From: Pyrrhosoma nymphula
Lineage: Eukaryota; Arthropoda; Insecta; Odonata; Coenagrionidae
Reading direction: 5' to 3'
Length of the DNA stretch: 64,000 nucleotides
Assembly (NCBI GenBank): GCA_963573305.1
Contig: OY754337.1
Location: forward strand, 50,295,164-50,359,163
Part shown: one piece after another, positions 31,556 through 42,428 of the stretch
Numbering within the stretch: position 1 is the first letter of the stretch
Layout: each line of letters starts with the position of its first letter
The notes under the pieces: generated by a model
Seen by the model: only the letters and a program-made list of their open reading frames with translations
What the model was told of the DNA's origin: nothing
The model's database searches: none
Position numbers and translations under genes: made by a program

Positions 31556-31838
31556 TTTCCCTACTTGCAGAATATATTTAGTAAATCCATCAACGAACAC
31601 AAAGTACCCATGGACTGGAAAATTGCAAATGTCACTCCCATATTTAAAAGCGGTGATAAGGAACAGCCATCGACCTACAGACCGATATCTCTCATATCTA
31701 TATCTTGCAAAGTCCTTGAACATATAATTGTAAGTTCAGTTATGAGACACCTCGATATGCAGAACTTGTTAACAAAAACGCAACACGGATTCAGAAAGGG
31801 AATATCTTGCGAAAATCAATTAGCACTTTTTGTGTGCA
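31556..31838 (+). pseudogene. LINE-A RT fragment, open frame
   Basis: Corresponds to 5836-6105 of the long LINE-A: YLQNIFSKSINEHKVPMDWK, IANVTPIFKSGDKEQPS, YRPISLISISCKVLEH, KTQHGFRKGISCENQLALF. It keeps the leucine codon (TTA) where two other copies have TAA. At 31838 it joins sequence from further upstream in the element. Confidence 0.85.
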
Positions 31839-33899
31839 CTGTGATCAAAAATTAATATTTGAAAAATACAAATTGTCTAGAGCAACTACAAAGGAAGCCT
31901 TTCGGAATGCATTCATGGATTTTAAAAGAATAACATTAGTAGAACAGTTATAGGACAACCCAAAGGCATTTTGGTCATACGTAAGGGAAGTTCAAGGCAA
32001 TAGATCAACAGTTATTCCACTACGAAACGAAAATGGGGAATTATTAACAAGCAGTTCAGACAAAGCCAACTTATTAAATTCCTACTTTCAAAGTGCGTTC
32101 ACCAAGTCATCGCAGATTACATCCGTAAAGGTAAATGATCACTTCCAGCAAAAGATGCCGCCTATCGATATTTACACTCACGGGATAGAAAACTTGCAAC
32201 AATCTTTGAGTCCAAATAAATCCCCAGGTCCTGAAGAAATTCCTGTCCGCGTGTATAGAGAATTAGCTTGTGAAATAGCACCCTACTTGCAGAATATATT
32301 TAGTAAATCCATCAACGAACACAAAGTACCCATGGACTGGAAAATTGTAAATGTCACTCCCATATTCAAAAGCGGTGATAAGGAACAGACATCGAACTAC
32401 AGACCGATATCTCTCACATCTATCTCTTGCAAAGTCCTTGAACACATAATTGTAAATTCAGTTCTGAGACACGTCGATATAGAGAACTTGTTAACAAAAA
32501 CGAAACACGGATTCAGAAAGGGAAGATCTTGCGAAACTCAATAAGCACTTTTTGCCCACGATATTTTAGTCTCGGGTGAACATAACGTTCCAGGTGATGC
32601 AATTTTTCTTGACTTTAAAAAGGCATTTGATAAAGTTTCCCACCGTAAGCTACTCATGAAATTTAAATACTACGGGTTAGACGACGACGTAATTTCCTAG
32701 ATTAGAGAATTCTTAAGCAATCGCGTGCAAAGGGTTGTATTAGATGGCGCAATCTCTGATGAAGTAAAAGTCACATCGGGTGTCCCACAGGGAAGTGTCA
32801 TAGACCGCTTCTGTTCCTTTTGTACATAGACGACATCGGTGACTAAGTTGACAGCAAGCTTAGATTATTTTCTGCCGACGCAGTGGTGTATAGAGAAATT
32901 GGTAGCTTTAATGATAAGGAAGCGCTAACTAAGGACCTCAAGGCAATACAAGAGTGATGCGATGCGTGGCACATAGAATGACACCTAAAAAATTCGTTGT
33001 TGTAAATTTTTGGAAACGGAAAAACGCTCCTTGTAACAGCTATTGCATAAACAACAGCAAATTAGAGACTGTAGAATCGGTTAGATACCTCGGAGTTAAA
33101 CTGACTAATGATCTCTCGTGGAGTAAACATATTCGAGAAATTACCGGTCAAGCTAATCGTAAATTGAGATTTGTTAAAAGAGTACTTGGCAAGAGCGACG
33201 ATAAAGTTAGGGAAATCAGCTACTTCTCCCTCGTTAGACCCCACTTAGAATATGCTGCCAGTATTTGGGATCCTTTTGAGATAGGCTTGGAAACTGAGTT
33301 AGAACGCGTGCAGCGAAGATCGGCAAGACACATTGAAATTTAGACTCAATCTATTATGTAAGTTCCAAACCGGTCTATTCTCTGACAACGTTGATAATAT
33401 TTTACGAAATCCGACATACTACGGTTGATCAGATCATGATAATAAAATTAGGGAACTAGGCTGCAGAACGGACAGATTTAAAATGTCATTTTTCCCAAGA
33501 ACGATAAGGGATCATAACAGCTGCCAATGAGACTTTTATCTAGGTTTGTCGTTAGGTAGTGTAGCTCTTAGTGGTAGTAGTACTCTCTCATACTTGAATC
33601 CTTATCTGTTACCTAGTACTAACAGCACGCCGTGCATGTTTTCTACATAAGTATAGAGTCACTGTCTATTTGTGTAGTTGCAAAATACATTAATACTAAC
33701 GGTCCCTCTCCATTGTGAGCATATTTGTAGTGTCGTACATGCTTGTGAGACTTCGCCTCGTGGCAAGCATTAGTGATTTATGCTAATGCATAATTAGTCG
33801 TAGTTACACTAACTTTAGGGTATAGTGAAATGCATGTTTGTGAATACTCAAGCCACACACCCCTGAGGTGGCTTGCAGGGTATTTTGTAGATGTAGATG
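31839..33899 (+). mobile_element. LINE-A, 2.06 kb, second longest copy
   Basis: Equivalent to about 5390-7542 of the long LINE-A: linker, RT and 3' UTR with tail TTTTGTAGATGTAGATGA. The RT has several nonsense and frameshift lesions, including a TAG after DDDVISW near 32698, an altered FADD region (TTTTCTGCCGACGCA) and a deletion in the C-terminus near 33330. Open stretches are 32155-32544 and 32954-33343. The tail hairpin has lost its left arm: bases before AGCCACACACC are missing. Confidence 0.88.
32542..32544 (+). other. Nonsense codon shared with the 4.2 kb copy
   Basis: TAA follows GKGRSCETQ at the same codon as the stop at 6093-6095. In LINE-B and in the 31.6 kb fragment the codon is a leucine (TTG or TTA). 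Confidence 0.9.
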
Positions 33900-33909
33900 A
33901 GATCGGTGT

Positions 33910-34050
33910 AAACTCCAAAGGAGCGTGGTGTTGTTAGGTCGGAAACATGACCATTGCGGAGAGAGGATTTACGTCGTCTGGATGAATTTTTGATGTGGGA
34001 TTGAAGAAGATCAGGGAGGGTGAGCTAGTAGCGAGGATGATTAATTGTTT
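33910..34050 (+). pseudogene. Decayed RTE-like LINE C-terminal piece
   Basis: Reading across frames gives ERGVVRSET-like, then REDLRRLDEFLMWD and KKIREGELVARMIN, parallel to NEDMRRLEAFEMWVW in the 3.3 kb copy. Short and degraded. Confidence 0.5.
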
Positions 34051-34064
34051 TTGATTCATTATTT

Positions 34065-34625
34065 GCGGAGCGTTCAACATATTTTGCTAGAGCCAGCGTA
34101 TTATGGTGTAAATGATCACAGGAATTAGATAACGGAAATATATTGCAGAGCCGATAGATTTAAAATGCAATTTTTGCCGCATTTGATAAGGGACCATAAT
34201 AGTTGTGCGATTAATCAATTCTATGAAATTCCCTCCCTAACTAGGTAGAGTAAACATTTTATTTATGGTTAATTACAAATCATTATTATTAACACCTTAC
34301 CCCGCATGAAATGTCCGGTATGTTTTTGTTTTTTTGCATGAATTAGTATTTGAACTATTCTTAAATTAATAGTATTACTAAAACTAATCAATTGTTGTAT
34401 CTTAACCAGTGCGCTGCATGTTAGTATGCTCGTCTACGTAGCAATCTCCTAGTTTCTGGTTGACCGCGAATTAATCTCCTGACTGCTATTTGGTCTGCGC
34501 CTTGCGGCCGGGGGAACATGCGACGTTATAAATTGAACAGGGAATGTAGTTAAGAATGCCAGTTATGGAATCACTCTGGACCACACATCCTTGTGGTGGC
34601 TCGCATGGTACATCGTAGATGCAGA
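34065..34625 (+). mobile_element. Old LINE-B
   Basis: C-terminal coding relic (GCGTTCAACATATTTTGCTA, GAGCCAGCGTATTATGG, TTTAAAATGCAATTTTTGCC), a full 3' UTR, and tail GGTGGCTCGCATGGTACATC, GTAGATGCAGATG. The hairpin is CTGGAC against GCATGG, no longer fully paired. Confidence 0.75.
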
Positions 34626-34729
34626 TGATAATAACATATTAAAACTCCGTGCCACTATGGAAGGTTTGATCATATGCATAAAATTAGAGAAATGCATTGA
34701 TGGATGGACAGATTGAGATGATGCAGAGA

Positions 34730-34910
34730 GAAACCAATAGAGATGCTATGTATACGAACATCCTAACATGCAGTATACTCTTTAAGATACAACTTCTGAT
34801 TAGTATTAGTTATACTATTTATTTATGAGTACTACAAGATACCTATTTATGCAAAAAAACACAAAAATTTGCTGGACATTTCAAGCGGGATGTGGTGTTA
34901 ATAATGATGA
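34730..34910 (-). mobile_element. Old LINE-B-like 3' UTR piece
   Basis: AACATCCTAACATGCAGTAT, GATACAACTTCTGATTAGTA, ATGAGTACTACAAGATACC are in antisense B order. Neither ORF nor tail is preserved. Confidence 0.5.
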
Positions 34911-35089
34911 TAGAGACTACAATGAATGATAATAACAGGCTACACTGTGATCACGGGTTCATTCGAAACGAATGACATATAGTGATGAAACACAAGAGAT
35001 AGATAGGGCCCTGCACGTGTAAAAATCCGTATGATTTTCTCTGACTTACAATAATATCTACCTTTAACCGATAGACTATATTAATGAAT

Positions 35090-35290
35090 GAATGAACATG
35101 CAGTGGTTGCACAAACCGAGGCGATCAGAACGCCACAAATGAACGCGTCGTGAAGTCCGTCTCGCAATATTACGTAGGTGGTAGATCTTCCGTGAAGGAT
35201 GCTAAAACGATAAAGACTAGAATAATGGCCTCGACGGAAGTGGTTCCAACTGGTTTTGAAGCTTCAGATTTCATTTCCCATCGAAAAGTG
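35090..35290 (+). repeat. Unclassified dispersed repeat, copy 1
   Basis: About 200 bases closely similar to the reverse complement of 44385-44580. Shared landmarks: TGGTTGCACAAACCGA, CCACAAATGAA, GTAGATCTTCC, GATAAAGACTA, AATGGCCTC and GGAAGTGGTTCCAACTGGTT. No coding motif, terminal repeat or target duplication was identified. It is not related to the LINE tails. Confidence 0.75.
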
Positions 35291-35299
35291 TAGACTACT

Positions 35300-35770
35300 A
35301 ATTAATTTACACGGTAATTCTAATTGGCATTCAATCACGACTACACTGACTCAAGAGTAAATGGTGTTTGTGCACGAGATCGGCTGTGAATGAACGACTC
35401 GCCACATCACTCGTTCACGTTCCCGACGGGGTGGATGCCATCCGCTGAGTGGAACGTTGGCTCAGCTCATGGTACTACTAACTACTTAGTTAGTAGTACT
35501 ATGGCTCAGCTTTTCGGGGCTTGGATGAGTGCGTGTTGGTGCGTTTAGGGTGGAAGTGGAGGGGGTTATGGCCGGATTTCATACCTCTCCTAACCCCCCT
35601 GCCGCCACCATCTCCCTTTTGTAGCCACATGCTTGGCCCTCAATTCCGCTCCACGCTTCGCGAAGGAGTTATCTCCCCGTTTGTAGTTTGTGTGGAGGAG
35701 ATGTGCTAAATAGTCCATTCAGCGGTCCGAGGGACCGCTGCGTGCACGTGGCCGACTTGTTAAAGCTCTG
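35300..35770. other. No gene; contains a palindrome
   Basis: At 35470-35505, TACTACTAACTA and TAGTTAGTAGTA form 12-base arms around a short centre. The rest has no recognised feature; the small open frame at 35521-35709 has no recognisable motif. Confidence 0.5.
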
Positions 35771-35772
35771 GA

Positions 35773-35832
35773 TACATCTACATCTAGATCTACATCTAGA
35801 TCTACATCTAGATCTACATCTAGATCTACATC
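35773..35832. repeat. Twelve-base microsatellite derived from the LINE hexamer
   Basis: TACATCTACATCTAGA-type array in which the 12-base unit TCTACATCTAGA repeats about four times. It alternates the LINE tail hexamer TCTACA with TCTAGA. It sits exactly at the 5' border of a LINE-B. Confidence 0.85.
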
Positions 35833-37431
35833 CATTAAATGCTCAACAAAAAGAATTTTTATTTGCTCATATTATAGACCTCCCGATGGGAGACTTAAAT
35901 TCAGTTCTAGACTTGGAAAGACAGGTAAAACGTCTCACACGTCAAAATAACGAAAATAACATAATTATCGGTGGTGATTTCAACGTTCACTCGATTGACT
36001 GGAAGACTTATAGTTTAAAAAATGGCGGCAAAGATAAAGAGTTGTGCGACAATCTACTCAACACATTCACTTCTAATTCCTTACATCAATTAGTCTCAAC
36101 ACCGACCAGAGGAAACAACGTTCTAGATCTTTTGGCGACCAACATACCTGAAAGCATCCTTAACGTAGTAGCAGTGAACGGAATTAGCGATCACAGAGCA
36201 GTAAAAGCTAGATTCCATATTAGTACTGACATAAAGGCACCCATAAAGAGGAGGGTATATTTATTTCACAAGGAGGTTTTCGAAGGTTTAAAAAATGAAC
36301 TATTGACCTCAAAAAAAAATTTAGTGATATTAGTGAAAACCGTTGTGCTGACTATCCTCGGAATACTTTTCGTAGCATCACACGACTAGCCATAACTAGA
36401 GCAATACCAAGTAAAATTAAAAAGTTCAATACTGAACATAGGTGGTATAACGCGGACGTCCGGAAATCTCTCAAGCAACAACGAATCCGGCACGCAAAAA
36501 TGAAGAACGCACGTCAGGGTCTTAAAGAAGAGCAGAAATAAGAAGTTCAAAAATACAATATTGGGCGAATATAGTGGATAACCCAAAGGCATTTTGGTCA
36601 TACGTGAGGGAGGTTCAAGACTGCAAATCAACAGTAACCTCACTAAAGAACAATCTAGGAGAAAGAGCAAACGACAAATTAGATAAAGCAAATATCCTCA
36701 ACACCTTTTTTCAAAGCGTCTGTACAACATGCTCTCCAAATGACACCGCTACAATGCCTAGGCTATATTAGCACTCAATGCAGTCTATTAATATCACTAG
36801 TCGTGGAATAGAAAATTAATATGAAATCCATTAATTCTAAAAAATCGCCCGGTCCAAATCAAAGTCCCGCCCGAGTTTATAAAGAATTAGCATCAGAAAT
36901 AGCACTGTACCTGAAAATTATATTTGAAAGATCTCTAACACAGCATCGTGTTCCTTACGATTGGAAAATCGCGACCGTTACACCAATATTTAAAAGCGGT
37001 GATAAGGAAGAGGCAAGTAACTATAGACCGATTCCCCTTACGTCTATCTCTTGCAAGATATTGGAACATATAATTGTCAGTTCGATTATGGGGTATTTGG
37101 ATAGTCAAAACTTGTTAACGCCAAATCAACACGGATTCCCCAAAGGCAGGTCTTGCGAAACCCAGTTGGCCCTCTTCCTTCACGACATTCTTTCCTCGGG
37201 AGAAAAGCTTGTCCAAGTAGACGCAATATTTATGGATTTCAAAAGAAAACTTTAGATAAAGTCCCTCATTAGAAGTAACTCGTTAAGTTGGAATCTTACG
37301 GAATACACCACGACGTAATATGTTGGATAAGAGAGTTCTTAGCCGACCGCGAACAGAGGGTAATTCTAGATGGCGTTAGTTCACATGTAGTGAAAGTAAC
37401 ATTAGGTGTACCCCCAAGGAAGTGCCATCGG
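35833..37431 (+). pseudogene. LINE-B endonuclease C-terminal half and RT N-terminal half
   Basis: The frame 35835-36310 gives KEFLFAHIIDLP, NIIIGGDFNVHSIDWK, STPTRGNNVLDLLATNIPES and NGISDHRAVKARF, so the GDFN and SDH catalytic motifs are present. After frameshifts near 36310 and 36540, the linker (NPKAFWSYVREVQDCKST) and RT (NSKKSPGPNQSPARVYKEL, ATVTPIFKSGDKEEASNYRP, KGRSCETQLALFLHDILSSG, AIFMDFK) are readable. Motif A is disrupted at 37245. Similarity stops abruptly at 37431 in the GVPQGS region, so this copy lacks its 3' end, which is unusual in this window. It supplies the endonuclease part missing from other LINE-B copies. Confidence 0.87.
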
Positions 37432-38325
37432 TGCAATTTGATATTTTCGATTTACAAATTACTCGCAATTCATTTGCCGCTGCGAATATCTCCGTTCTGT
37501 GGACCTAATCGGAGACATTCCGGGACATTTCTTTGTCGCCCGGGACAATTTGCCTACCGGACGGGACATCGGGATGTACCCTTCAAACTGGGACATTCAT
37601 GGCCACACCAGGAAGTATGGTAAGCTTACATATATGCATATGTATTATTCTGTGGAACACAAGTTATGAATTTGAAATTTCCTTAATTATATAAAATGAT
37701 TAGCTGATTGGAGAGCGGAGAGGAGAGCTGCAGCAAACCAATCTTCGGATTGATGACCACTGATGAAAAACCATGACCCTGAAATTCTTCAATACCTTCC
37801 GTAGGGAAGTGAAAATACTGAATCAATTGAGTCAGGAATCAGTAATGTGAAAATATTGAATACTGTTCTTTTTGTCTGGTTTCGATGGTTCAATAGCATG
37901 TATGTTCTTCCTTATAAGTTGCAATGCACTAATATTTCGCATATTTTCTTCCAGTTTCCACTGTTAAATAGCTGCAGAGCGTAAAACCTAGCCTAAAACC
38001 AACCGTGTAGAAATCTTAGACATCAAAATCCTTTTCAATTTAGGTTTATTGCACAATAAAACTGGTTAATATTTAGTGTACTCTCGTATAGGTCCCAGAT
38101 GACGACTCTCGAGAGTAAAATGAGTAAGGTCCTCGAGATAAAAAGTATTATAATAAAAAAAAACTCAGCGGGTGGGAACCCGGATGTTGAATAACTTTTT
38201 AAATTCCTGTTATTGACATAAGGGTTAATAGACAAAAAAGTAAATTAAAGCCGCTGGCATTTGTTTTTTTAACGAATAATGCGATTTAGAACGAACAGCA
38301 GTAGGCATTACTATTGTATCTACAT
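37432..38325. other. No gene recognised
   Basis: 37500-37620 has several CGGGACA/GGGACAT motifs of unknown meaning. 37690-37760 (LADWRAERRAAANQSSD) looks like the last codons of another LINE ORF, but is too short to assign. The rest is AT-rich. Confidence 0.45.
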
Positions 38326-38937
38326 CTACATCTACAAAATACCCTGCAAGCCACCTCAGGGGTGTGTGGCAGGGGGTGAGTAATCACCAACATGCATTAC
38401 ACTATACCCTAAAGTTAGTGTAACTACGACTAATTATGCATTAGCATAAATCGCTAATGCTTTTCACGAGGCGAAGGCTCACAAGCATGCACCACTACAC
38501 TACAGATGTCATCAAAATGGAGAGTGACCTCAATATACATGCATTCTACAACTACACAGATGGACAGGGACTCAGACCCATGTAGAAAACATGCTAGGCG
38601 TGCTGTTAGTATGTGCTAGGTAACAGATAAGGATTCAAGTATTAGGAGTACTACTACTAAGAGCTACACTACCTAACGACAAACCTAGATAAAAGTCTCA
38701 TGGCAGCTATTATGGTCCCTTATCGTTCGTGGGAAAAATGACATCTTAAATCTATCCGTTCTGCAGTCTAGTTCCCTAATTTTACTCTCATGATCTGATC
38801 TACCGTAGTATGTCGGATTTCGTAAAATATTGTCAACGTCGTCAGAGAATAGACTGGTTTGGAACTTACATAATAGATTTAGTCTAAATTTTAATCGACG
38901 GTCTGAAAGCTTTTCCCATCCCAGTTGCTGTTGTAAT
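38326..38937 (-). mobile_element. LINE-A, 5' truncated
   Basis: Clean tail, 3' UTR and ORF end up to QLGWEKLSDRRLKFRLNLL, open on the minus strand from about 38937 to 38685. Cut at CAGTTGCTG, where a different LINE begins in the opposite orientation. Confidence 0.9.
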
Positions 38938-39668
38938 GCGGTCCTATACCGCGAAATCGGCGAAGATGCGGACTTAGAAGTTCTATCATTGGATCTACCC
39001 AACGTTAGCTGGCTGGTGCCAGGAGTGGGGGCTTGAACTAAATCTTAGTAAATGCACTGCAGTAGGTACACTTCTTGCGGAAGTCAACGCACCAACTCCA
39101 TGTCTACACTGTGGGGGGAGTAAACATAAAGTCGTCAGACGAAGTAAAATATCTGAGAATTACCTTAACCTCAAGCCTATTGTGGATAACGCATATTAAA
39201 CGTATACGGTACAGCTTTAAATAAACTAGGATTTATCAAGCGTATAGTGGGAAGGGAAATTTTCAAAATTGTAAAAAGAAATACGGCAGCAACACGCAAT
39301 CTGGCTTTCTTTTGTCAAAGTATGAGAAATTTTCAAGAAGAATATTCTACTAATAATTACTCAATAATGTTATAATTTAAGTAAAATATGCCAAAAATGA
39401 GTTGAACATTCCTCAATTTATAATTAAACACGTCAGAAATGTGGACTTAGCTTAAAAGAACATGTTGGGAATTTATCTGTATGAAAAATTATCTCAAACA
39501 TGGGTGAATTATTTAGAAAATTACCGAAAATTACGGTAATTTTCAAGGGGCGCGGTAAATTACGAAAAATACCATGGTAATTTACGAAAATTACCGTGGT
39601 AATTTTCAAAGTGGCCCATCTCTACGAGGGGACACGCCCATGCGGCTCGCAGGGTAGTATGTACATGT
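38938..39668 (+). pseudogene. LINE-D: distinct CR1-type RT fragment and tail
   Basis: Reads NAVLYREIGEDADLEVLSLD after the FADD box, then in shifted frames CQEWGLELNLSKCTAVG, SDEVKYLRI-like and LNKLGFIKRIVG. These are the same blocks as LINE-A/B but with clearly different sequence. A tail-like GGGGACACGCCCATGCGGCT, CGCAGGGTAGTATGTACATG lies at 39620-39668. The assignment of this tail to the RT part is inference; the interval between is AT-rich with TTACCGTGGTAATTT palindromic repeats near 39530-39610. Confidence 0.6.
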
Positions 39669-40139
39669 ATGCATGCCCCACACCTGACACTAAGCAAACT
39701 ATATAATTTTACCTCTAACTCTTTCTGAGTTTGCATAATTTATTCTTTCATTAACGTTACCCTAAATATAATATGTATAATATCCTTTCATTCATATCAC
39801 CTACGGTTAACCTGGAAGATCTGGTACTTGGGAAAATCACATTGCTTTGATTGACTTTCCTTTCAGTTAAAAGTGGATTTGAACCCAGTTCTATAGTTCA
39901 GTATTCCGACGGTCTACCCTATGGGCTCCCACGACTCTCCCTCTTTAACGACTATTGATGAAAATAATTCGTAGTCAAAGCGTGCGTTTTCCTGTCGCCA
40001 TTATAGCTCATCGCTGATTGGCCGAAGTCCAAATGTCCACTGATTCCCCTTTCCCTTTTGACGTGTTTCAATCAGAGAGCAGGAGAAACGGACCGGAATT
40101 CATGGGATACGTCGAGTCTGGTCGGCCCTGCCCCGCTAC
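39669..40139. other. No gene recognised
   Basis: Unremarkable sequence without transposon landmarks. Confidence 0.4.
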
Positions 40140-40211
40140 GGCATCCAAAATACTCGCTACCCCTTGCCACACACCCTTGAGGTGGCTTGCAGAGTATTTA
40201 GTAGATGTAGA
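40140..40211 (+). mobile_element. LINE-A tail, about 70 bases
   Basis: CTACCCCTTGCCACACACCC, TTGAGGTGGCTTGCAGAGTA and TTTAGTAGATGTAG. Essentially the hairpin plus hexamers. Confidence 0.75.
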
Positions 40212-40769
40212 AAAGTTGTTATTTTTCCTGATTTTCAGGAATTTTATATTATTGAGGTTGGATTACGTCGAGTCCTTGACGGGTGTGTCTAAAATTCATT
40301 TATGCAATGCAATCACATAATCCTATGCTATAAAGCGAGCAATAATTGTACACGTGCACACCTACATAATACCATTGTATAGGCTGGGAAAGGAAGGAAG
40401 AGGAAGACAATGGCTGAAGTATTTGTACAGGGCCTAGGAGAAACGCGCGACTTGAGAACGTTGTAGAAAACGGTGCCGTGCGGTTTCAACTATAAGACTT
40501 AAGGTAAATAAATTATCATAAGCGAAGGAAATGCATTTTCTAACGGCAATATTTATTACGTCCTTATTTTAGCGGACAATAAGGACCATAATAGTGGCGG
40601 TATATCTTTTCTATGGAATTCCTACCCTCTCTGGGCCTGACTTATGTTTTTGTGTTTTATAACTTATCATTAGTACTGAATCCTCTCCCCGCTTAATGGT
40701 ACCGCATGATTTTGCTTTCTGCGTGAATTAGTACCTCGTGAACATCAGCATGCTCTTCACCGTAGCACG

Positions 40770-41556
40770 TAGGCTTGTGCGATGACCGATTTTGGTCATC
40801 GAATTTCGATGAAAAAATTTCATCGAAATGTTTCGAAGACGATAGCTGTCATCGATCATCGTATAAATTGTACACGATGATCGATGACTATCGATGAATA
40901 TCGATGATCGATGAATGTCGATGATCGATGAATGCCGATGATCGATGAATTACGATGATCGGTGACTCTCGATGAACTGTGCAGTAGTGATGAGCGATGT
41001 ATCGCTGTGATTGAATCACCGATACTGAAAAGTAGCAATCACAGCCTCTGACTAAATAATCGAAATCACTGTGACTGTGAATTCGGTGAATTTAGCCAAT
41101 TTAGCTCATCTGCTACCGCTGCTACCAACTGCACCAGTGCAACCAACGAATACAATGCTACCACTGCTACTGCGTATTAACTGTGATTGAACGTGGTCGC
41201 TACTTCTGTATCGTCTATCACAAACTTGAGGAAAAACATGAATTCCAAACATCCCACTGTGGCCCTGCCATCGTCCTCAAGGCGCAATAGCTGGGGTGCT
41301 TATACTTTATACATTTTAGATCTAAGGCGTTCAAATGAATGGAACAAAAGAAGAAAAATTAGTGATATAAGGATATCGATCATCCTTATCGATGGTTCTC
41401 ATCGACATCAATGATTCGCATCGACTCATCGGCATCGATGATTCTCATCGACATCGATGGTCGATGACATTCATCGTCATCGATTACAGTCATCGCACCG
41501 CGATGACTAAAATCATCGTCGATGACTTCGATTAATCGACTCATCGCACAAGCCTA
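40770..41556. mobile_element. hAT deletion derivative, 787 bp, perfect 8 bp duplications
   Basis: Termini TAGGCTTGTGCGATGA (40770-40785) and TCATCGCACAAGCCTA (41541-41556) are perfect 16-base inverted repeats. GTAGCACG flanks both ends (40762-40769, 41557-41564). Both subterminal regions are packed with CGATGA/TCATCG motifs, dense around 40860-40980 and 41390-41530, as expected of transposase binding sites in hAT elements. The centre encodes a relic of the transposase BED finger. The catalytic and dimerisation regions are missing, so it would depend on a transposase supplied in trans. Confidence 0.95.
41187..41290 (+). pseudogene. BED-type zinc finger relic inside the hAT derivative
   Basis: SVSSITNLRKNMNSKHPTVAL matches the second half of the BED fingers found at the N-terminus of hAT transposases, where the pattern is TxNLxxHxxxxHP. 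The first zinc-ligand histidine is replaced by asparagine (RKN rather than RKH); the second (KHP) is kept. The preceding cysteine pair is not readable. This ties the termini to a parent coding element. Confidence 0.75.
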
Positions 41557-41730
41557 GTAGCACGGTCCTCGTTTCTGGTCTAGCGGTTGACTGCTTTTTG
41601 ATCCGCGTCTATGAGCCTGGGCAGCGTGTGGGGTTAGAATGCGTCGAAATAAACATACTTCAGATAAAAGTGAAACAACTGAAACATAAAATAGAGCATA
41701 TTGTGCTGTAGCAGAAGTTCATATATTTTA

Positions 41731-41915
41731 TACATCTACATCTACAAAATAACCTGCAAGCCACCTCAGGGGTGTGTGGCAGGGGGTGAGTAATCACCAA
41801 CATGCATTACACTATACCCTTAAGTTATTGTAACTACGACTAATTATTCATTAGCATAAATCTCTAATGCTTGTCATGAGGCGAAGCCTCACAGCATGCA
41901 ACACTACACTACCGA
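41731..41915 (-). mobile_element. LINE-A tail, 185 bases
   Basis: TACATCTACATCTACAAAAT to AGCATGCAACACTACACTAC, truncated at its 5' end within the 3' UTR. Hairpins are present with minor changes. Confidence 0.88.
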
Positions 41916-42428
41916 AAATTATATAGAGTCATTCCAGCAATGGCAAAAGAACTCCTCCACTGAATGGAGAGACAGAAATGAGTAGCACTTTCACCTTTTT
42001 CCTAAAGATATTTTTATCTTTTTCAGTTTTCAGATTTGTAGCCAGGTGATTAAAACGTTTTGTGCACAATGGTATGGGAAGATTGTCATAGAGCTTTGTC
42101 CTGCCTCTTTGTGAGTAACAATCTTGTGCATGTCCTGTGCCGTGATTGTAAATATCACACTATATTCACGGATCTCTGCATGCCAGTGACTTATTTGACA
42201 GTATTACAGTACGTGTATGAAGTATGGCAAGTACTTATTTTAAATATTACTCAGTGCATAACTACATCATAGCATTGTATGATATCTCCCTTCTGTTATT
42301 TTTACTCCTTCAATCCTTAAATAGTTCATAATGTTATACACCATTATATAATGAAAAATAAACTCAAATGGTGTGCAATTCCGACGCATGTGTATCTTTT
42401 TAAATCTCAGTTATCTCCGCAGAGGCTC
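41916..42428. other. No gene recognised
   Basis: The open frame 42060-42272 has no recognisable motif. AT-rich. Confidence 0.4.

Larger units (their letters stand above)
40490..41660 (+). mobile_element. Old LINE-B 3' UTR split by a hAT element
   Basis: Left part 40490-40769: TTTTAGCGGACAATAAGGAC, CATAATAGTGGCGGTATATC, CTACCCTCTCTGGGCC, GCGTGAATTAGTACCTCGTG. Right part 41557-41660: GTCCTCGTTTCTGGTCTAGC, GACTGCTTTTTGATCCGCG. Rejoining at GTAGCACG gives a continuous B-type UTR. Confidence 0.72.

Noticed and set aside
35688..35835. LDLHLDLHLDLH repeat as a leucine-rich protein segment
   Set aside because: Translation of the 12-base microsatellite upstream of the LINE-B endonuclease.
37500..37620. 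CGGGACA-containing stretch as a regulatory cluster
   Set aside because: Motifs are irregularly spaced and no known factor or element could be named with confidence.
40856..41038. Open frame in the CGATGA repeats
   Set aside because: It is the subterminal repeat region of the hAT derivative; the protein is a repeat artefact.
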